Positions 26,679 to 33,971 of a DNA stretch of 64,000 nucleotides are shown piece after piece. This DNA comes from Actinomadura sp. DC4 (GTDB lineage: Bacteria > Actinomycetota > Actinomycetes > Streptosporangiales > Streptosporangiaceae). Under the pieces are notes generated by a model. It was not told the DNA's origin. It ran no database searches and saw only the letters and a list, made by a program, of their open reading frames with translations. The translations under genes and the position numbers were made by a program. The DNA is taken from positions 62,001-126,000 of the forward strand of contig NZ_JAUEQY010000002.1 in the NCBI RefSeq assembly GCF_030406325.1. The letters are read 5' to 3'. Position 1 is the first letter of the stretch. Every line of letters begins with the position of its first letter.

Positions 26679-28377
26679 GCCGGGCGAGGAGCAGGGTGGC
26701 GTCGTCGGCGCCCGCGCCCGTGTGCAGGTGCTCGACGACGGCCTCGCAGGTGGCCTCGAGGTCCGGGAGCGTTCCCGGCAGGAGCGAGCGCAGCTCGGCC
26801 AGGCCGGTGTCCATGTCGCGGTCGCGGCTCTCCACCAGCCCGTCGGTGCACAGCACTAGCGTGGCGTCGTCGGGGAAGTGGATCTCCATCGCCTCGTAGC
26901 TGGCCTCGCCGACGCCGAGCGGCAGACCCGGGGGCAGGTCGAGCAGCACGGAGGCGCCGTCGGCCGTCGCGAGGATCGGCGGGACGTGCCCGGCACGCGC
27001 GATGGTGAGCGTGCGGGCGCCCGGGTCGCACAGCGCGTAGACGCAGGTCGCGAACTGTGCCGTGGTGAGCTCCTGGGCGATCTCGTCCAGGTGGCGCAGC
27101 AGGTCCGCGGGCGGCAGGCCGAGCCGCGCCAGGATGCGGACGGCCGTGCGGAGCTGGCCCATGACGAGCGCGGCGGCCGTGCCGTGGCCCATGGCGTCGC
27201 CGACGACCAGCGCGACCTTCCCGCCGGGCAGCGGGATCACGTCGTACCAGTCGCCGCCGATCCGGCTCGTCTGACCGGCGGGCAGGTAGCGGTGGGCGAT
27301 CCGGGTCCCGGGCGGCGTCTTGAGGGCCACCGGCAGCAGGCTGCGCTGGAGGGTCTTGGAGGTACGGCGCTCGCGGTCGTACAGGCGCCCGTTGTCCATG
27401 CACACGGCGGCGTGCTCGGCGATCCGGTGCGCGAGCGTCGCCTCGGCCCGGGTGAAGGGGGGCTCGCCGGGCCGGCGGGCGAGGACGGTGAAGCCCATGA
27501 CGTGGCCGCGGGCGATGAGCGGCACGGTCAGGAAGCTGTGGTAGCTCAACGCCTCGTTGATGCGGGGCCGTACGGCCAGGCGGTCCTTGAACCGGCCCAG
27601 GGTCTGGCTGTCCAGCGAGGTGAAGACGATGGGCCGCCCGGTGGTCATGCTGCGCGCGACGGTCGTGTCGGCCGCGTAGGCGATCACCTCGTCCGCGGGG
27701 AACGCCGACGCCCACTCGCCCTGCGTGCCGTCGGAGACGACCAGCGCCATCCGCCGTACGACGACGCGGGACTCGGCCTCCTCATACGACGGCATCTGGT
27801 CATCGACCAGGAGGCGTTCGAGGACGTAGACGCCGGCGCCGTAGCAGAGGCGGGAGATGAGGGCGTCCGCGAGTTCGCGGGCGGTCTGCCGCAGGTCGAG
27901 CGTCGCGCCGATGCCGAGAATCGTCTGGTCGGCGGGCCGCCCGTCCGTCACGCTCTCCTCGTCGTGCCGGGGCAGCGCGCTGACCCCGACCGTGACCCCG
28001 CCCGCCGCGTCGGTCAGCGGCTCCCAGCGGAACTCGACCGGGACGGTGTGCCCGTCGCCGAGGCGTACGGGCAGCACGGTGACCGAGGCCGCGCCGGTCG
28101 CGGCGCCGGTGACCGCGGAGGCGACCACCGCGCGGTGCTCGCCGCCCAGCACCGCCTCGCACAGGTCGCGGCCGTGCACCTCGGCGTCGGCACGGCCGAA
28201 CAGGCCGGCCGCAGCGGGGCTCCAGTGCAGGACGCTGCCGGTGGTGGTCACGGCTAATGTCGCGAGCGCGGTCAGGCCGGGCGCCATCGCGGCCGTCTCC
28301 GGCCTGCGGTCGTCGGCCTCAGGACGATGCTCCACGATCGCGCAGGCCTCCCTGTCCGCTCCGTGTAGCGGCAGCAC
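26656..28377 (-). CDS. PAS-GAF-SpoIIE/PP2C protein phosphatase
   Basis: A 573-residue RsbU-like phosphatase: a PAS-like domain (LATLAVTTTGSVLHWSPAAA), a GAF domain (about 150-335) and a SpoIIE/PP2C catalytic domain with metal-binding Asp in GGDWYDVIPLPGGKVALVV and GDAMGHGTAAALVMG and with LCTDGLVESRDRD. Such proteins dephosphorylate anti-anti-sigma factors in partner-switching pathways. The GTG at 28377 has AGGAGG 5 nt upstream. An RsbW-like ATPase lies at 63.5 kb, but no link is shown. Confidence 0.9.
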   Translation of the reverse strand: MLPLHGADREACAIVEHRPEADDRRPETAAMAPGLTALATLAVTTTGSVLHWSPAAAGLFGRADAEVHGRDLCEAVLGGEHRAVVASAVTGAATGAASVTVLPVRLGDGHTVPVEFRWEPLTDAAGGVTVGVSALPRHDEESVTDGRPADQTILGIGATLDLRQTARELADALISRLCYGAGVYVLERLLVDDQMPSYEEAESRVVVRRMALVVSDGTQGEWASAFPADEVIAYAADTTVARSMTTGRPIVFTSLDSQTLGRFKDRLAVRPRINEALSYHSFLTVPLIARGHVMGFTVLARRPGEPPFTRAEATLAHRIAEHAAVCMDNGRLYDRERRTSKTLQRSLLPVALKTPPGTRIAHRYLPAGQTSRIGGDWYDVIPLPGGKVALVVGDAMGHGTAAALVMGQLRTAVRILARLGLPPADLLRHLDEIAQELTTAQFATCVYALCDPGARTLTIARAGHVPPILATADGASVLLDLPPGLPLGVGEASYEAMEIHFPDDATLVLCTDGLVESRDRDMDTGLAELRSLLPGTLPDLEATCEAVVEHLHTGAGADDATLLLARLTPRPPG

Positions 28378-28511
28378 TAGATCCTCCTATGAACGGCATG
28401 AGGGAGCAAACGCCACGCATACGCAATTCTGGAACTATGTTCGCATATGTCCTCTCCCCGTCGACCCGCGCGTCGCCACCATCTAGGGTGAACTGGCGGC
28501 CGTGAGCGCAT

Positions 28512-29363
28512 GTGGTTACGGCCTCTCCTGGCCCCGACACGAATGGCGAGCAGGTGGAGCACGAAAGCTGGGCACCTCCCGAAGTCGACGTAGAACGCGC
28601 CAACGTGGCCCGGGTGTATGACGCCCTATTGGGTGGCTCACACAATTTCGCCGTCGACCGCGACGTCGCCAGCGCGCTCACCGCGATCGAGCCCACCGCG
28701 CGCGAGGCGGCCCGCGCCAACCGGGCGTTCCTCGGCCGCGCGGTCCGTTTCCTGGCCGACGCGGGCATCCGGCAGTTCCTCGACATCGGTTCCGGCGTCC
28801 CCACCTTGGGAAACGTCCACGAGATCGCCCAGGCGGCGGCCCCGGACTCCCAGGTGGTCTACGTCGACACCGACCCGGTCGCCATCGCGCACAGCAAGTC
28901 GATCCTGGCCGGCAACGACCGGGCCACGATCGTGCACGCGGACCTGCGCGACCCGGAGGCGATCCTCGGTCACCCCGAGGTGACCCGGCTGATCGACTTC
29001 GACCGGCCCGTGGCCGTGCTGCTGGTCGCGGTGCTGCACTTCATCACCGACGAAGAAGACCCCGGTGACCTGGTCCGACGCCTGCGCACGGCGATGGCGC
29101 CCGGCAGCTTCCTGACCATCTCCCACGGCACGCTCGACGGGCGTTCCAGCCAGGTGGTCGAGGCCGTCGAGAAGCTCTACTCCCGCGCCTCGGCCCCCGG
29201 GCGGCCGCGCGACCACGCCAGCATCGAGGCGTTCTTCGACGGCTTCGACCTCATCGATCCGGGCCTGGTCTACCTCCCGCTGTGGCACCCGGACCCGGCC
29301 GACGTCCCGTTCCCCGACCCGGCGCAGTCATGGGGCTATGCGGGAGTCGCACGGCGCTCCTGA
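28512..29363 (+). CDS. SAM-dependent methyltransferase, DUF574/PF04672 family
   Basis: A 283-residue member of the actinobacterial S-adenosyl methyltransferase family (PF04672). The family's ERANVARVYDALLGGSHNFA start, FLADAGIRQFLDIGSGVPTL (SAM motif I) and VLLVAVLHFITDEEDPGDL are present. Substrates are unknown. The start GTG at 28512 is uncertain; an in-frame GTG at 28554 would give MEHESWAPPE. A paralogue lies at 61621-62466. It is divergent from the PP2C phosphatase. Confidence 0.88.
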   Translation: MVTASPGPDTNGEQVEHESWAPPEVDVERANVARVYDALLGGSHNFAVDRDVASALTAIEPTAREAARANRAFLGRAVRFLADAGIRQFLDIGSGVPTLGNVHEIAQAAAPDSQVVYVDTDPVAIAHSKSILAGNDRATIVHADLRDPEAILGHPEVTRLIDFDRPVAVLLVAVLHFITDEEDPGDLVRRLRTAMAPGSFLTISHGTLDGRSSQVVEAVEKLYSRASAPGRPRDHASIEAFFDGFDLIDPGLVYLPLWHPDPADVPFPDPAQSWGYAGVARRS

Positions 29364-29400
29364 GCACATCGTTCTTTCGTGAGCCTTTCTCTGGTGATTT

Positions 29401-30687
29401 TCACCAAAGGGAGAGCGACCGAGTGAAGATTCCGGTCAGGTCCTCTTCGGTCGCCTCACGCGGCGCGGTCGCCAGTAGCCGTTCTTGCTTCATCGTGCCC
29501 GCGACGAGCTCGGGAATGTCATTCTCGGTGAAGCCGACCGCGCCGATCCCGTCGGGAATGCCGATATCGCGCATCAGGCCGAGAAGCACCGCGGGAAGGT
29601 GTTCGGCCGGGTCGCCGGGGCGCTCGGCCTCGGGCCCGAGCAGTTGCGCCGCGCGTACGTGGCGGTCCGGCCCGGCCTCGAAGGTGAAGCGGAAGGCCTC
29701 CGGCGCGGTGAGCGCGACGGCCATGCCGTGCGGCACCATCGGTTCCTCCTCCGGATACCCGGCCGGGCGGAAGTCGTGGACCTGACCGGCGATCGGGTAC
29801 GCGTTGGCGTGCGGGATGTGCACGCCCGCGTTGCCGAAGCCCAGCCCCGCGAAGGTCGCGGCGAGCGCCATGTCCTCGCGGGCGGCCGTGTCGCCGCCGT
29901 CGTGCACGGCCGTGCGGAAGGACCGGGCGACCAGCGTGAGGGCCTTCTCGGACCACATGTCGGCGACCGGGTTGGCTCCGCAGTAGGGCACGCGCTGCTC
30001 GGGCCTCTTGCGCTCGAAGGAGGTGTACGGGCGGGCGGTGTAGCTCTCCAGCGCGTGGCAGATGATGTCCATGCCGGAGGAGGCGGTGACGCCGCCCGGC
30101 TGCGTAAGAGTGAGCTCGGGGTCGACGACCGCGAGAGTGGGCCGCAGCCGCGGGTGGCTGATCCCGGTCTTGACCCGCAGGTCCAGGACGTCGAGCACGC
30201 AGACGGTCGTGCTCTCCGCGCCGGTCCCGGTCGTGGTCGGCACGGCGACGAGCGGGTTGAGCGGCCGCTCCGGGGCACGGCCCGCGCCGATCGGCGGGTT
30301 GAGGTAGTCGACGAGCTCGCCGTCGTTGGTGGTCAGGAGGTTGATCGCCTTCGCGGTGTCGATGCTGGAGCCGCCCCCGACCGCCACGAAGGCGTCCCAG
30401 GGCCCGGACTCGCGCGCGTACGCGATCGCCGCCCGCATCCCCTCGTCGGTCGGCTCGATCCGTACGCCGTCGAAGACCTGCGCCTCGATCCCGTAGGTCT
30501 TCATCTGCTCGGCGACGCGCTCCGGGCTCCCGGTCGCGGCGACCCCGGGATCGGTGACGACGAGCACGCGCCGCACGCCGTACTGGGAGAGGTCGTAGCC
30601 GATCTCCGCGGAGGCCCCGGCACCGAACTTGAGCAGGGGCGCGCCATAGGTGAACACGGATTCGGGGTTGCTCGGTACGGAAGCCAT
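29401..30687 (-). CDS. Iron-containing alcohol dehydrogenase, hydroxyacid-oxoacid transhydrogenase type
   Basis: A 428-residue Fe-ADH. The cofactor loop VAVGGGSSIDTAKAINLL, the PTTTGTGAES segment and metal-binding His in CHALESYTARP and HIPHANAYPIAGQVHDF are present. The insert YTSFERKRPEQRVPYCGANP is typical of ADHFE1/HOT proteins, which couple oxidation of 4-hydroxybutyrate-type acids to 2-oxoglutarate reduction. The ATG at 30687 (MASVPSNPES) has GGAGG 9 nt upstream; a longer reading to 30723 lacks one. Substrate is inferred from family resemblance. Confidence 0.87.
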   Translation of the reverse strand: MASVPSNPESVFTYGAPLLKFGAGASAEIGYDLSQYGVRRVLVVTDPGVAATGSPERVAEQMKTYGIEAQVFDGVRIEPTDEGMRAAIAYARESGPWDAFVAVGGGSSIDTAKAINLLTTNDGELVDYLNPPIGAGRAPERPLNPLVAVPTTTGTGAESTTVCVLDVLDLRVKTGISHPRLRPTLAVVDPELTLTQPGGVTASSGMDIICHALESYTARPYTSFERKRPEQRVPYCGANPVADMWSEKALTLVARSFRTAVHDGGDTAAREDMALAATFAGLGFGNAGVHIPHANAYPIAGQVHDFRPAGYPEEEPMVPHGMAVALTAPEAFRFTFEAGPDRHVRAAQLLGPEAERPGDPAEHLPAVLLGLMRDIGIPDGIGAVGFTENDIPELVAGTMKQERLLATAPREATEEDLTGIFTRSLSLW

Positions 30688-30811
30688 GATTCGGATCCTC
30701 CGGATCGCACGGTTCCCTGTCAACGGGCGGATTTCCGCTGGTCGCCCTGGTTCTGTCAGGGCCGGCGCCTACGATGGCCCCATCGCCGGACGTCGACAGA
30801 GGTGATCCACT

Positions 30812-31786
30812 GTGATGGGCGACACCACGGCTCAACGCCATCGTCCCGAGGAGCTCGAGCACTACCGGGTGGAGCTCACCGGCTACTGCTACCGCATGCT
30901 CGGCTCGGTCTTCGAGGCCGAAGACGCCGTGCAGGACACCTTCGTACGCGCGTGGCGGGGCCTCGACCGGTTCGAGGGACGCTCGTCGCTACGGTCCTGG
31001 CTCTACCACATCGCCACCAACGTCTGCTTCGACCTGCTGAACAGCCGCAAGCGCCGGGCCCGGCCGGTGGACCTCGGCCCCGCCACCACGGCCGACGCCC
31101 CGATCGACCCGCCGCTCGCCGAGACCGCCTGGATCGAGCCGGCCCCCGACGCCGGCGTCCTGCCGTCCGGCGGTGACCCCGCCGAGCAGGCCGTCTACCG
31201 CGACACGATCCGCCTGGCGTTCGTCGCCGCGCTGCAGCACCTGCCGCCCAAGCAGCGCGCGGTGCTGATCCTGCGCGAGGTGCTGCGCTGGAGGGCCGGC
31301 GAGGTCGCCGACCTGCTCGACACCTCGGCCGCCTCGGTCAACAGCGCGCTCCAGCGGGCCCGTACGACGCTCGACGAGCGCGGCGTCACCGACTCCGACC
31401 CGGTCGAGCCTCTGGACTCCGCGCAGCGCTCGCTGGTGGCGCGCTACGTCGACGCGTTCGAGCGCTTCGACATCGACGGGCTCGTCTCGCTGCTGCACGA
31501 GGACGCCACCCAGACCATGCCGCCCTACGCCATGTGGCTGCGCGGCCGCGAGGAGCTGCGCACGTGGTGGCACGGGCAGGGCAGCGGGTGCCGGGGCTCG
31601 CGACTGGTCCCGGTCGAGGCGAACGCCGCGCCCGCGTTCGGGCAGTACCGCCCCAGCGGTCCCGGCGGCCGGCACGAGCCGTGGGCGCTGCAGATCCTGC
31701 GGCTGAGCGGTGACCGCGTCGTCGGGATCGACTGCTTCCTCGACACCAGGCTGTTCGCGCTGTTCGGACTGCCGCCGCACCTGTGA
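30812..31786 (+). CDS. SigG-like ECF sigma factor with C-terminal SnoaL-like domain
   Basis: A 324-residue ECF sigma factor: region 2 (ELTGYCYRMLGSVFEAEDAV, WRGLDRFEGRSSLRSWLYHI), region 4 (LQHLPPKQRAVLILREVLRW, TSAASVNSALQRART) and a C-terminal SnoaL/NTF2-like domain from about residue 205 (SLVARYVDAFERFDIDGLVS). The domain order matches the SigG/SigJ-like extended ECF class, where the NTF2-like domain controls activity without an anti-sigma factor. The GTG at 30812 precedes an ATG one codon later. The DUF899 gene follows 67 bp downstream, a common association. Confidence 0.88.
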   Translation: MMGDTTAQRHRPEELEHYRVELTGYCYRMLGSVFEAEDAVQDTFVRAWRGLDRFEGRSSLRSWLYHIATNVCFDLLNSRKRRARPVDLGPATTADAPIDPPLAETAWIEPAPDAGVLPSGGDPAEQAVYRDTIRLAFVAALQHLPPKQRAVLILREVLRWRAGEVADLLDTSAASVNSALQRARTTLDERGVTDSDPVEPLDSAQRSLVARYVDAFERFDIDGLVSLLHEDATQTMPPYAMWLRGREELRTWWHGQGSGCRGSRLVPVEANAAPAFGQYRPSGPGGRHEPWALQILRLSGDRVVGIDCFLDTRLFALFGLPPHL

Positions 31787-31853
31787 CCGATGAGTTCCGC
31801 GCCCCGCGGCGGTCTAAGTCTGTGACGGATCCGCCGTTTCGGAGGAGTGCCCG

Positions 31854-32609
31854 ATGAGTCTGCCCGAGGTCGTGAGCCGGGAAGAGTGGCTGGCCGCCCG
31901 CAAGGAACTGCTCGCCAAGGAGAAGGCCGCGACGCGTGCCCAGGACGCGCTGAACGCCTCGCGCCGCCGGCTGCCGATGGTCGAGATCGACAAGGACTAC
32001 GTCTTCGAGGGCCCTGAGGGCCGGGTGAGCCTGCTCGACCTGTTCGACGGCCGGCGCCAGCTCGTCGTCCACCACTTCATGTTCGACCCGAGCTGGGACG
32101 CCGCCTGCCGGAGCTGCTCCGGCACGGCCGACGACATCCCCGACCTCTCCCACCTGCGCGCCCGCGAGACCAACCTGGTCGCGGTGTCCCGCGCGCCGCT
32201 CGCCAAGATCGCGGCGTTCAGGTCGCGCATGGGGTGGACGTTCCCCTGGTACTCCTCGTACGAGAGCGACTTCAACTACGACTTCCACGTGACGCTGGAC
32301 GACTCGGTGACGCCGATCGTCTACAACTTCCGCACGAAGGCCGAGCACGAGGCGGGGCCCACGGGCTACTACGTCGCCGGCGAACAGCCGATCGAGCAGC
32401 CGGGCCTGAGCGCCTTCCTCCGTGACGGCGAGACGATCTACCACACCTACTCCACCCACGCGCGTGGCCTGGAGATGCTCGGCAGCACGCGCGGCTACCT
32501 GGACGTGACGGCGCTGGGCCGCCAGGAGGAGTGGGAGGAGCCGAAGGGCCGCGCCTCCGGCGGGGTGCCGGCGGGCAGCCCCGACATGCGCTACCACGAC
32601 GAATACTGA
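31854..32609 (+). CDS. DUF899 family thioredoxin-like protein
   Basis: A 251-residue DUF899 protein (MSLPEVVSREEWLAARKELL) with the family's GRRQLVVHHFMFDPSWDAAC start of the thioredoxin-like core, a CRSCSG cysteine pair and YSSYESDFNYDFHVTLDD. These proteins have a thioredoxin-like fold of unknown substrate. AGGAG precedes the ATG. It follows a SigG-like sigma gene, so it may be its target. The next features downstream are minus-strand tRNAs. Confidence 0.9.
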   Translation: MSLPEVVSREEWLAARKELLAKEKAATRAQDALNASRRRLPMVEIDKDYVFEGPEGRVSLLDLFDGRRQLVVHHFMFDPSWDAACRSCSGTADDIPDLSHLRARETNLVAVSRAPLAKIAAFRSRMGWTFPWYSSYESDFNYDFHVTLDDSVTPIVYNFRTKAEHEAGPTGYYVAGEQPIEQPGLSAFLRDGETIYHTYSTHARGLEMLGSTRGYLDVTALGRQEEWEEPKGRASGGVPAGSPDMRYHDEY

Positions 32610-32640
32610 GGGCTCCATAGCGGAAGACGTTCTTTCAGGG

Positions 32641-32715
32641 CACCTCCAGCAGGATTCGAACCCGCACTCGTCCCGGTTCGAAGCCGGGTGCTCTCTCCGA
32701 TTGAGCCATGGAGGC
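32641..32715 (-). tRNA. tRNA-Arg (anticodon TCG)
   Basis: Last tRNA of the array. Acceptor GCCTCCA/TGGAGGT with a G-T first pair, D-arm GCTC/GAGC, anticodon arm CCCGG-CTTCGAA-CCGGG, T-arm GCGGG-TTCGAAT-CCTGC, discriminator G, no encoded CCA. It reads CGA, a rare codon used twice in the upstream leader peptide. Confidence 0.93.
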
Positions 32716-32723
32716 CCGGTACG

Positions 32724-32805
32724 TGCATGGGGCAGGAGTCGAACCTGCACAGCGCGAAGCGGGCGGTTTACAGCCGCTTGGTCTCACCAGTGACCAGGCC
32801 CATGC
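32724..32805 (-). tRNA. tRNA-Tyr (anticodon GTA)
   Basis: Acceptor GCATGGG/CCCATGC, discriminator A, loop CTGTAAA, long variable arm as expected for bacterial Tyr, T-arm GCAGG-TTCGACT-CCTGC. An A-C mismatch stands at the base of the anticodon stem. Confidence 0.93.
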
Positions 32806-32810
32806 AAGAG

Positions 32811-32882
32811 GGTGATCAGGGGGATTCGAACCCACCACCGCCGGGACCACGACCCGGTGTGCTGCCGTTACACCATGAACAC
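32811..32882 (-). tRNA. tRNA-His (anticodon GTG), C33 variant
   Basis: Acceptor GTGTTCA/TGATCAC (one T-T mismatch), G at -1 and C discriminator as in His tRNAs. Anticodon arm CCGGG-TCGTGGT-CCCGG puts C instead of U at position 33. The T-stem has one T-C mismatch. Confidence 0.88.
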
Positions 32883-32908
32883 CATGACGTCCCTGTCCAG
32901 GGACGCGG

Positions 32909-32980
32909 TCGACCGAGCAGGAGTCGAACCTGCCACGCGCGCCTTGTAAGGGCACCGCTCTGCCGATGAGCTACCGGTCG
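32909..32980 (-). tRNA. tRNA-Val (anticodon TAC)
   Basis: Acceptor CGACCGG/TCGGTCG, discriminator A, D-arm GCTC/GAGC, anticodon arm GTGCC-CTTACAA-GGCGC, T-arm GCAGG-TTCGACT-CCTGC. Complete cloverleaf without CCA. Confidence 0.93.
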
Positions 32981-32985
32981 TGACG

Positions 32986-33058
32986 CACCCCCGGCCGGAG
33001 TCGAACCGGCGACCACCTGCTTCGGACGCAGGCACTCTGTCCACTGAGCTACGAGGGC
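32986..33058 (-). tRNA. tRNA-Arg (anticodon CCG)
   Basis: Acceptor GCCCTCG/CGGGGGT with a G-T first pair, discriminator G, anticodon arm CCTGC-GTCCGAA-GCAGG, T-arm GCCGG-TTCGACT-CCGGC. Reads CGG. Confidence 0.93.
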
Positions 33059-33063
33059 GACGG

Positions 33064-33133
33064 CTCCGGCGGCTGGGCTCGAACCAGCATGACGCGGGTA
33101 ACAACCGCGCATCCTGCCTTGGATCACACCGGA
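33064..33133 (-). tRNA. tRNA-Asn (anticodon GTT)
   Basis: Acceptor TCCGGTG/CGCCGGA, discriminator G, short D-arm ATCC/GGAT, anticodon arm CGCGG-TTGTTAC-CCGCG, T-arm GCTGG-TTCGAGC-CCAGC. Compact (70 nt). Confidence 0.92.
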
Positions 33134-33163
33134 AGGAGTGGTGTCGGACCACACGGGAACAAG

Positions 33164-33239
33164 TGGCGCAGGTGGGATTCGAACCCACGATCTTCAGCGT
33201 ATGAAACTGACGGGGACGGCCGAGCTCCCCTACTGCGCT
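33164..33239 (-). tRNA. tRNA-Met (anticodon CAT)
   Basis: Acceptor AGCGCAG/CTGCGCC with an unpaired A1-C72, D-stem GGGG/CCCC, anticodon arm TCAGT-TTCATAC-GCTGA, T-arm GTGGG-TTCGAAT-CCCAC. A 1-72 mismatch is an initiator-like trait, but the anticodon stem lacks the three G-C pairs of initiators, so elongator Met is more likely. Confidence 0.9.
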
Positions 33240-33248
33240 TCGCGTACG

Positions 33249-33320
33249 TAGCCCCTGCGGGACTTGAACCCGCTTCTCGAGGTTGAGGGCCTCGTGACCT
33301 AACCCGTGGTCGAAGGGGCC
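33249..33320 (-). tRNA. tRNA-Glu (anticodon CTC), C33 variant
   Basis: Acceptor GGCCCCT/AGGGGCT, D-stem GACC/GGTC, anticodon arm CGAGG-CCCTCAA-CCTCG with C at position 33, T-arm GCGGG-TTCAAGT-CCCGC, discriminator A. Confidence 0.9.
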
Positions 33321-33338
33321 TTACAAAAACCGACGTGG

Positions 33339-33424
33339 CGGAAGGTGAGGGATTCGAACCCTCGCAGGTGTGACCCTGGCCTCCGTTTTCGAAACGGGCG
33401 CGATACCGGTTCCGCCAACCTTCC
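33339..33424 (-). tRNA. tRNA-Ser (anticodon CGA)
   Basis: Acceptor GGAAGGT/ACCTTCC, discriminator G, loop TTCGAAA, long variable arm as expected for Ser, T-arm GAGGG-TTCGAAT-CCCTC. Reads TCG, present in the leader peptide. Confidence 0.93.
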
Positions 33425-33431
33425 AACACCG

Positions 33432-33505
33432 TGCCGCCCCAGGGATTCGAACCCTGAACCTCCCGGTCCTGAACCGGACGCCTCTGCCAGTTGGGCCAGA
33501 GCGGC
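33432..33505 (-). tRNA. Class I tRNA with Leu anticodon CAG
   Basis: Acceptor GCCGCTC/GGGCGGC, discriminator A, anticodon arm TCCGG-TTCAGGA-CCGGG, variable loop only AGGTT, T-arm CAGGG-TTCGAAT-CCCTG. The anticodon predicts Leu (CTG), yet bacterial Leu tRNAs carry a long variable arm. Identity is therefore open; closely related to the next tRNA (GAG). Confidence 0.85.
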
Positions 33506-33513
33506 GAGAAAAG

Positions 33514-33586
33514 TACGCTCGGCGGGACTCGAACCCGCACCTCCGGCTCCTCGGGCCGGTGCCTCTGCCGATTGGGCCACGAGCGC
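33514..33586 (-). tRNA. Class I tRNA with Leu anticodon GAG, C33 variant
   Basis: Acceptor GCGCTCG/CGAGCGT, discriminator A, anticodon arm CCGGC-CCGAGGA-GCCGG with C33, short variable loop AGGT, T-arm GCGGG-TTCGAGT-CCCGC. Predicted to read CTC/CTT, both used in the leader peptide. Lacks the class II arm expected of Leu. Confidence 0.85.
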
Positions 33587-33592
33587 GTGAAG

Positions 33593-33656
33593 AGCCGCCA
33601 CCCGGTGCCGACCCGGGCCACCCATCTGCGATGGTCACCAAGCCGTGTGCGGCGGC
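33593..33656 (-). ncRNA. 64-nt tRNA-like element or degenerate tRNA
   Basis: Acceptor-like arms GCCGCCG/TGGCGGC, a small CAC/GTG D-like stem, a central hairpin near CCATC and GGTGG, and a T-like arm CCCGG-GTCGGCA-CCGGG. The T-loop lacks the TTC signature and the variable loop is absent. If folded as tRNA the anticodon would be AGA (Ser). It lies at regular spacing inside the array, so it is either a decayed tRNA or a processed tRNA-like RNA. Confidence 0.5.
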
Positions 33657-33660
33657 GCAG

Positions 33661-33732
33661 CTCCCTGGCAAGGATTCGAACCTCGATCGTGCGGTCCAGA
33701 GCCGCGTGTCCTGCCGGTTGGACGACCAGGGA
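33661..33732 (-). tRNA. tRNA-Gln (anticodon CTG)
   Basis: Acceptor TCCCTGG/CCAGGGA, discriminator G, D-stem GTCC/GGAC, loop CTCTGGA, T-arm CGAGG-TTCGAAT-CCTTG. T1-A72 and G73 suit Gln identity. Confidence 0.93.
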
Positions 33733-33737
33733 ATGCG

Positions 33738-33810
33738 CACCTCCGCCAGGACTCGAACCTGGGGCCTCCCGCTCCGCAAGCGGGCGCTCTCTCCACTGAG
33801 CTACAGAGGC
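33738..33810 (-). tRNA. tRNA-Arg (anticodon GCG)
   Basis: Acceptor GCCTCTG/CGGAGGT, discriminator G, D-arm GCTC/GAGC, anticodon arm CCCGC-TTGCGGA-GCGGG, T-arm CCAGG-TTCGAGT-CCTGG. Bacteria normally read CGC/CGT with an inosine-modified ACG tRNA; a GCG anticodon does it without the TadA deaminase. Confidence 0.92.
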
Positions 33811-33894
33811 AGGGCGCGACGCAAAAAGCGCCGCGCGAAAACAAACGTCTTCCACTGTGGAGTTGTCAAAAAGCACGCGCCCCGAAAAGGGAAG

Positions 33895-33966
33895 CATGGG
33901 CGGTAGGAGTCGAACCCACTTTTCGCCGGACTTGGAAACCGGCCGCCTACCCGTTGGCTCGCCCAC
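33895..33966 (-). tRNA. tRNA-Trp (anticodon CCA)
   Basis: First tRNA of the array, 5 nt after the attenuator-like hairpin. Acceptor GTGGGCG/CGCCCAT, discriminator G, loop TTCCAAG closed by a T-T mismatch, T-arm GTGGG-TTCGACT-CCTAC. Separated by 84 bp from the next tRNA, Arg-GCG. Confidence 0.9.
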
Positions 33967-33971
33967 AAGAA

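Noticed and set aside
33164-33239. Initiator tRNA call for the CAT tRNA
   Set aside because: A1-C72 is unpaired, but the three consecutive G-C pairs of initiator anticodon stems are missing, so elongator Met is preferred.
33811-33894. Possible internal promoter with TTGACA between tRNA-Trp and tRNA-Arg-GCG
   Set aside because: TTGACA (33869-33864) has no matching -10 at normal spacing; kept only as a note. A short GTG frame here has no ribosome site.
33124-33966. Long minus-strand open frame across the tRNA array
   Set aside because: It runs through several complete tRNA cloverleaves; its repeated FESRR/GSNPT-like peptides are T-arm sequence translated, not protein.
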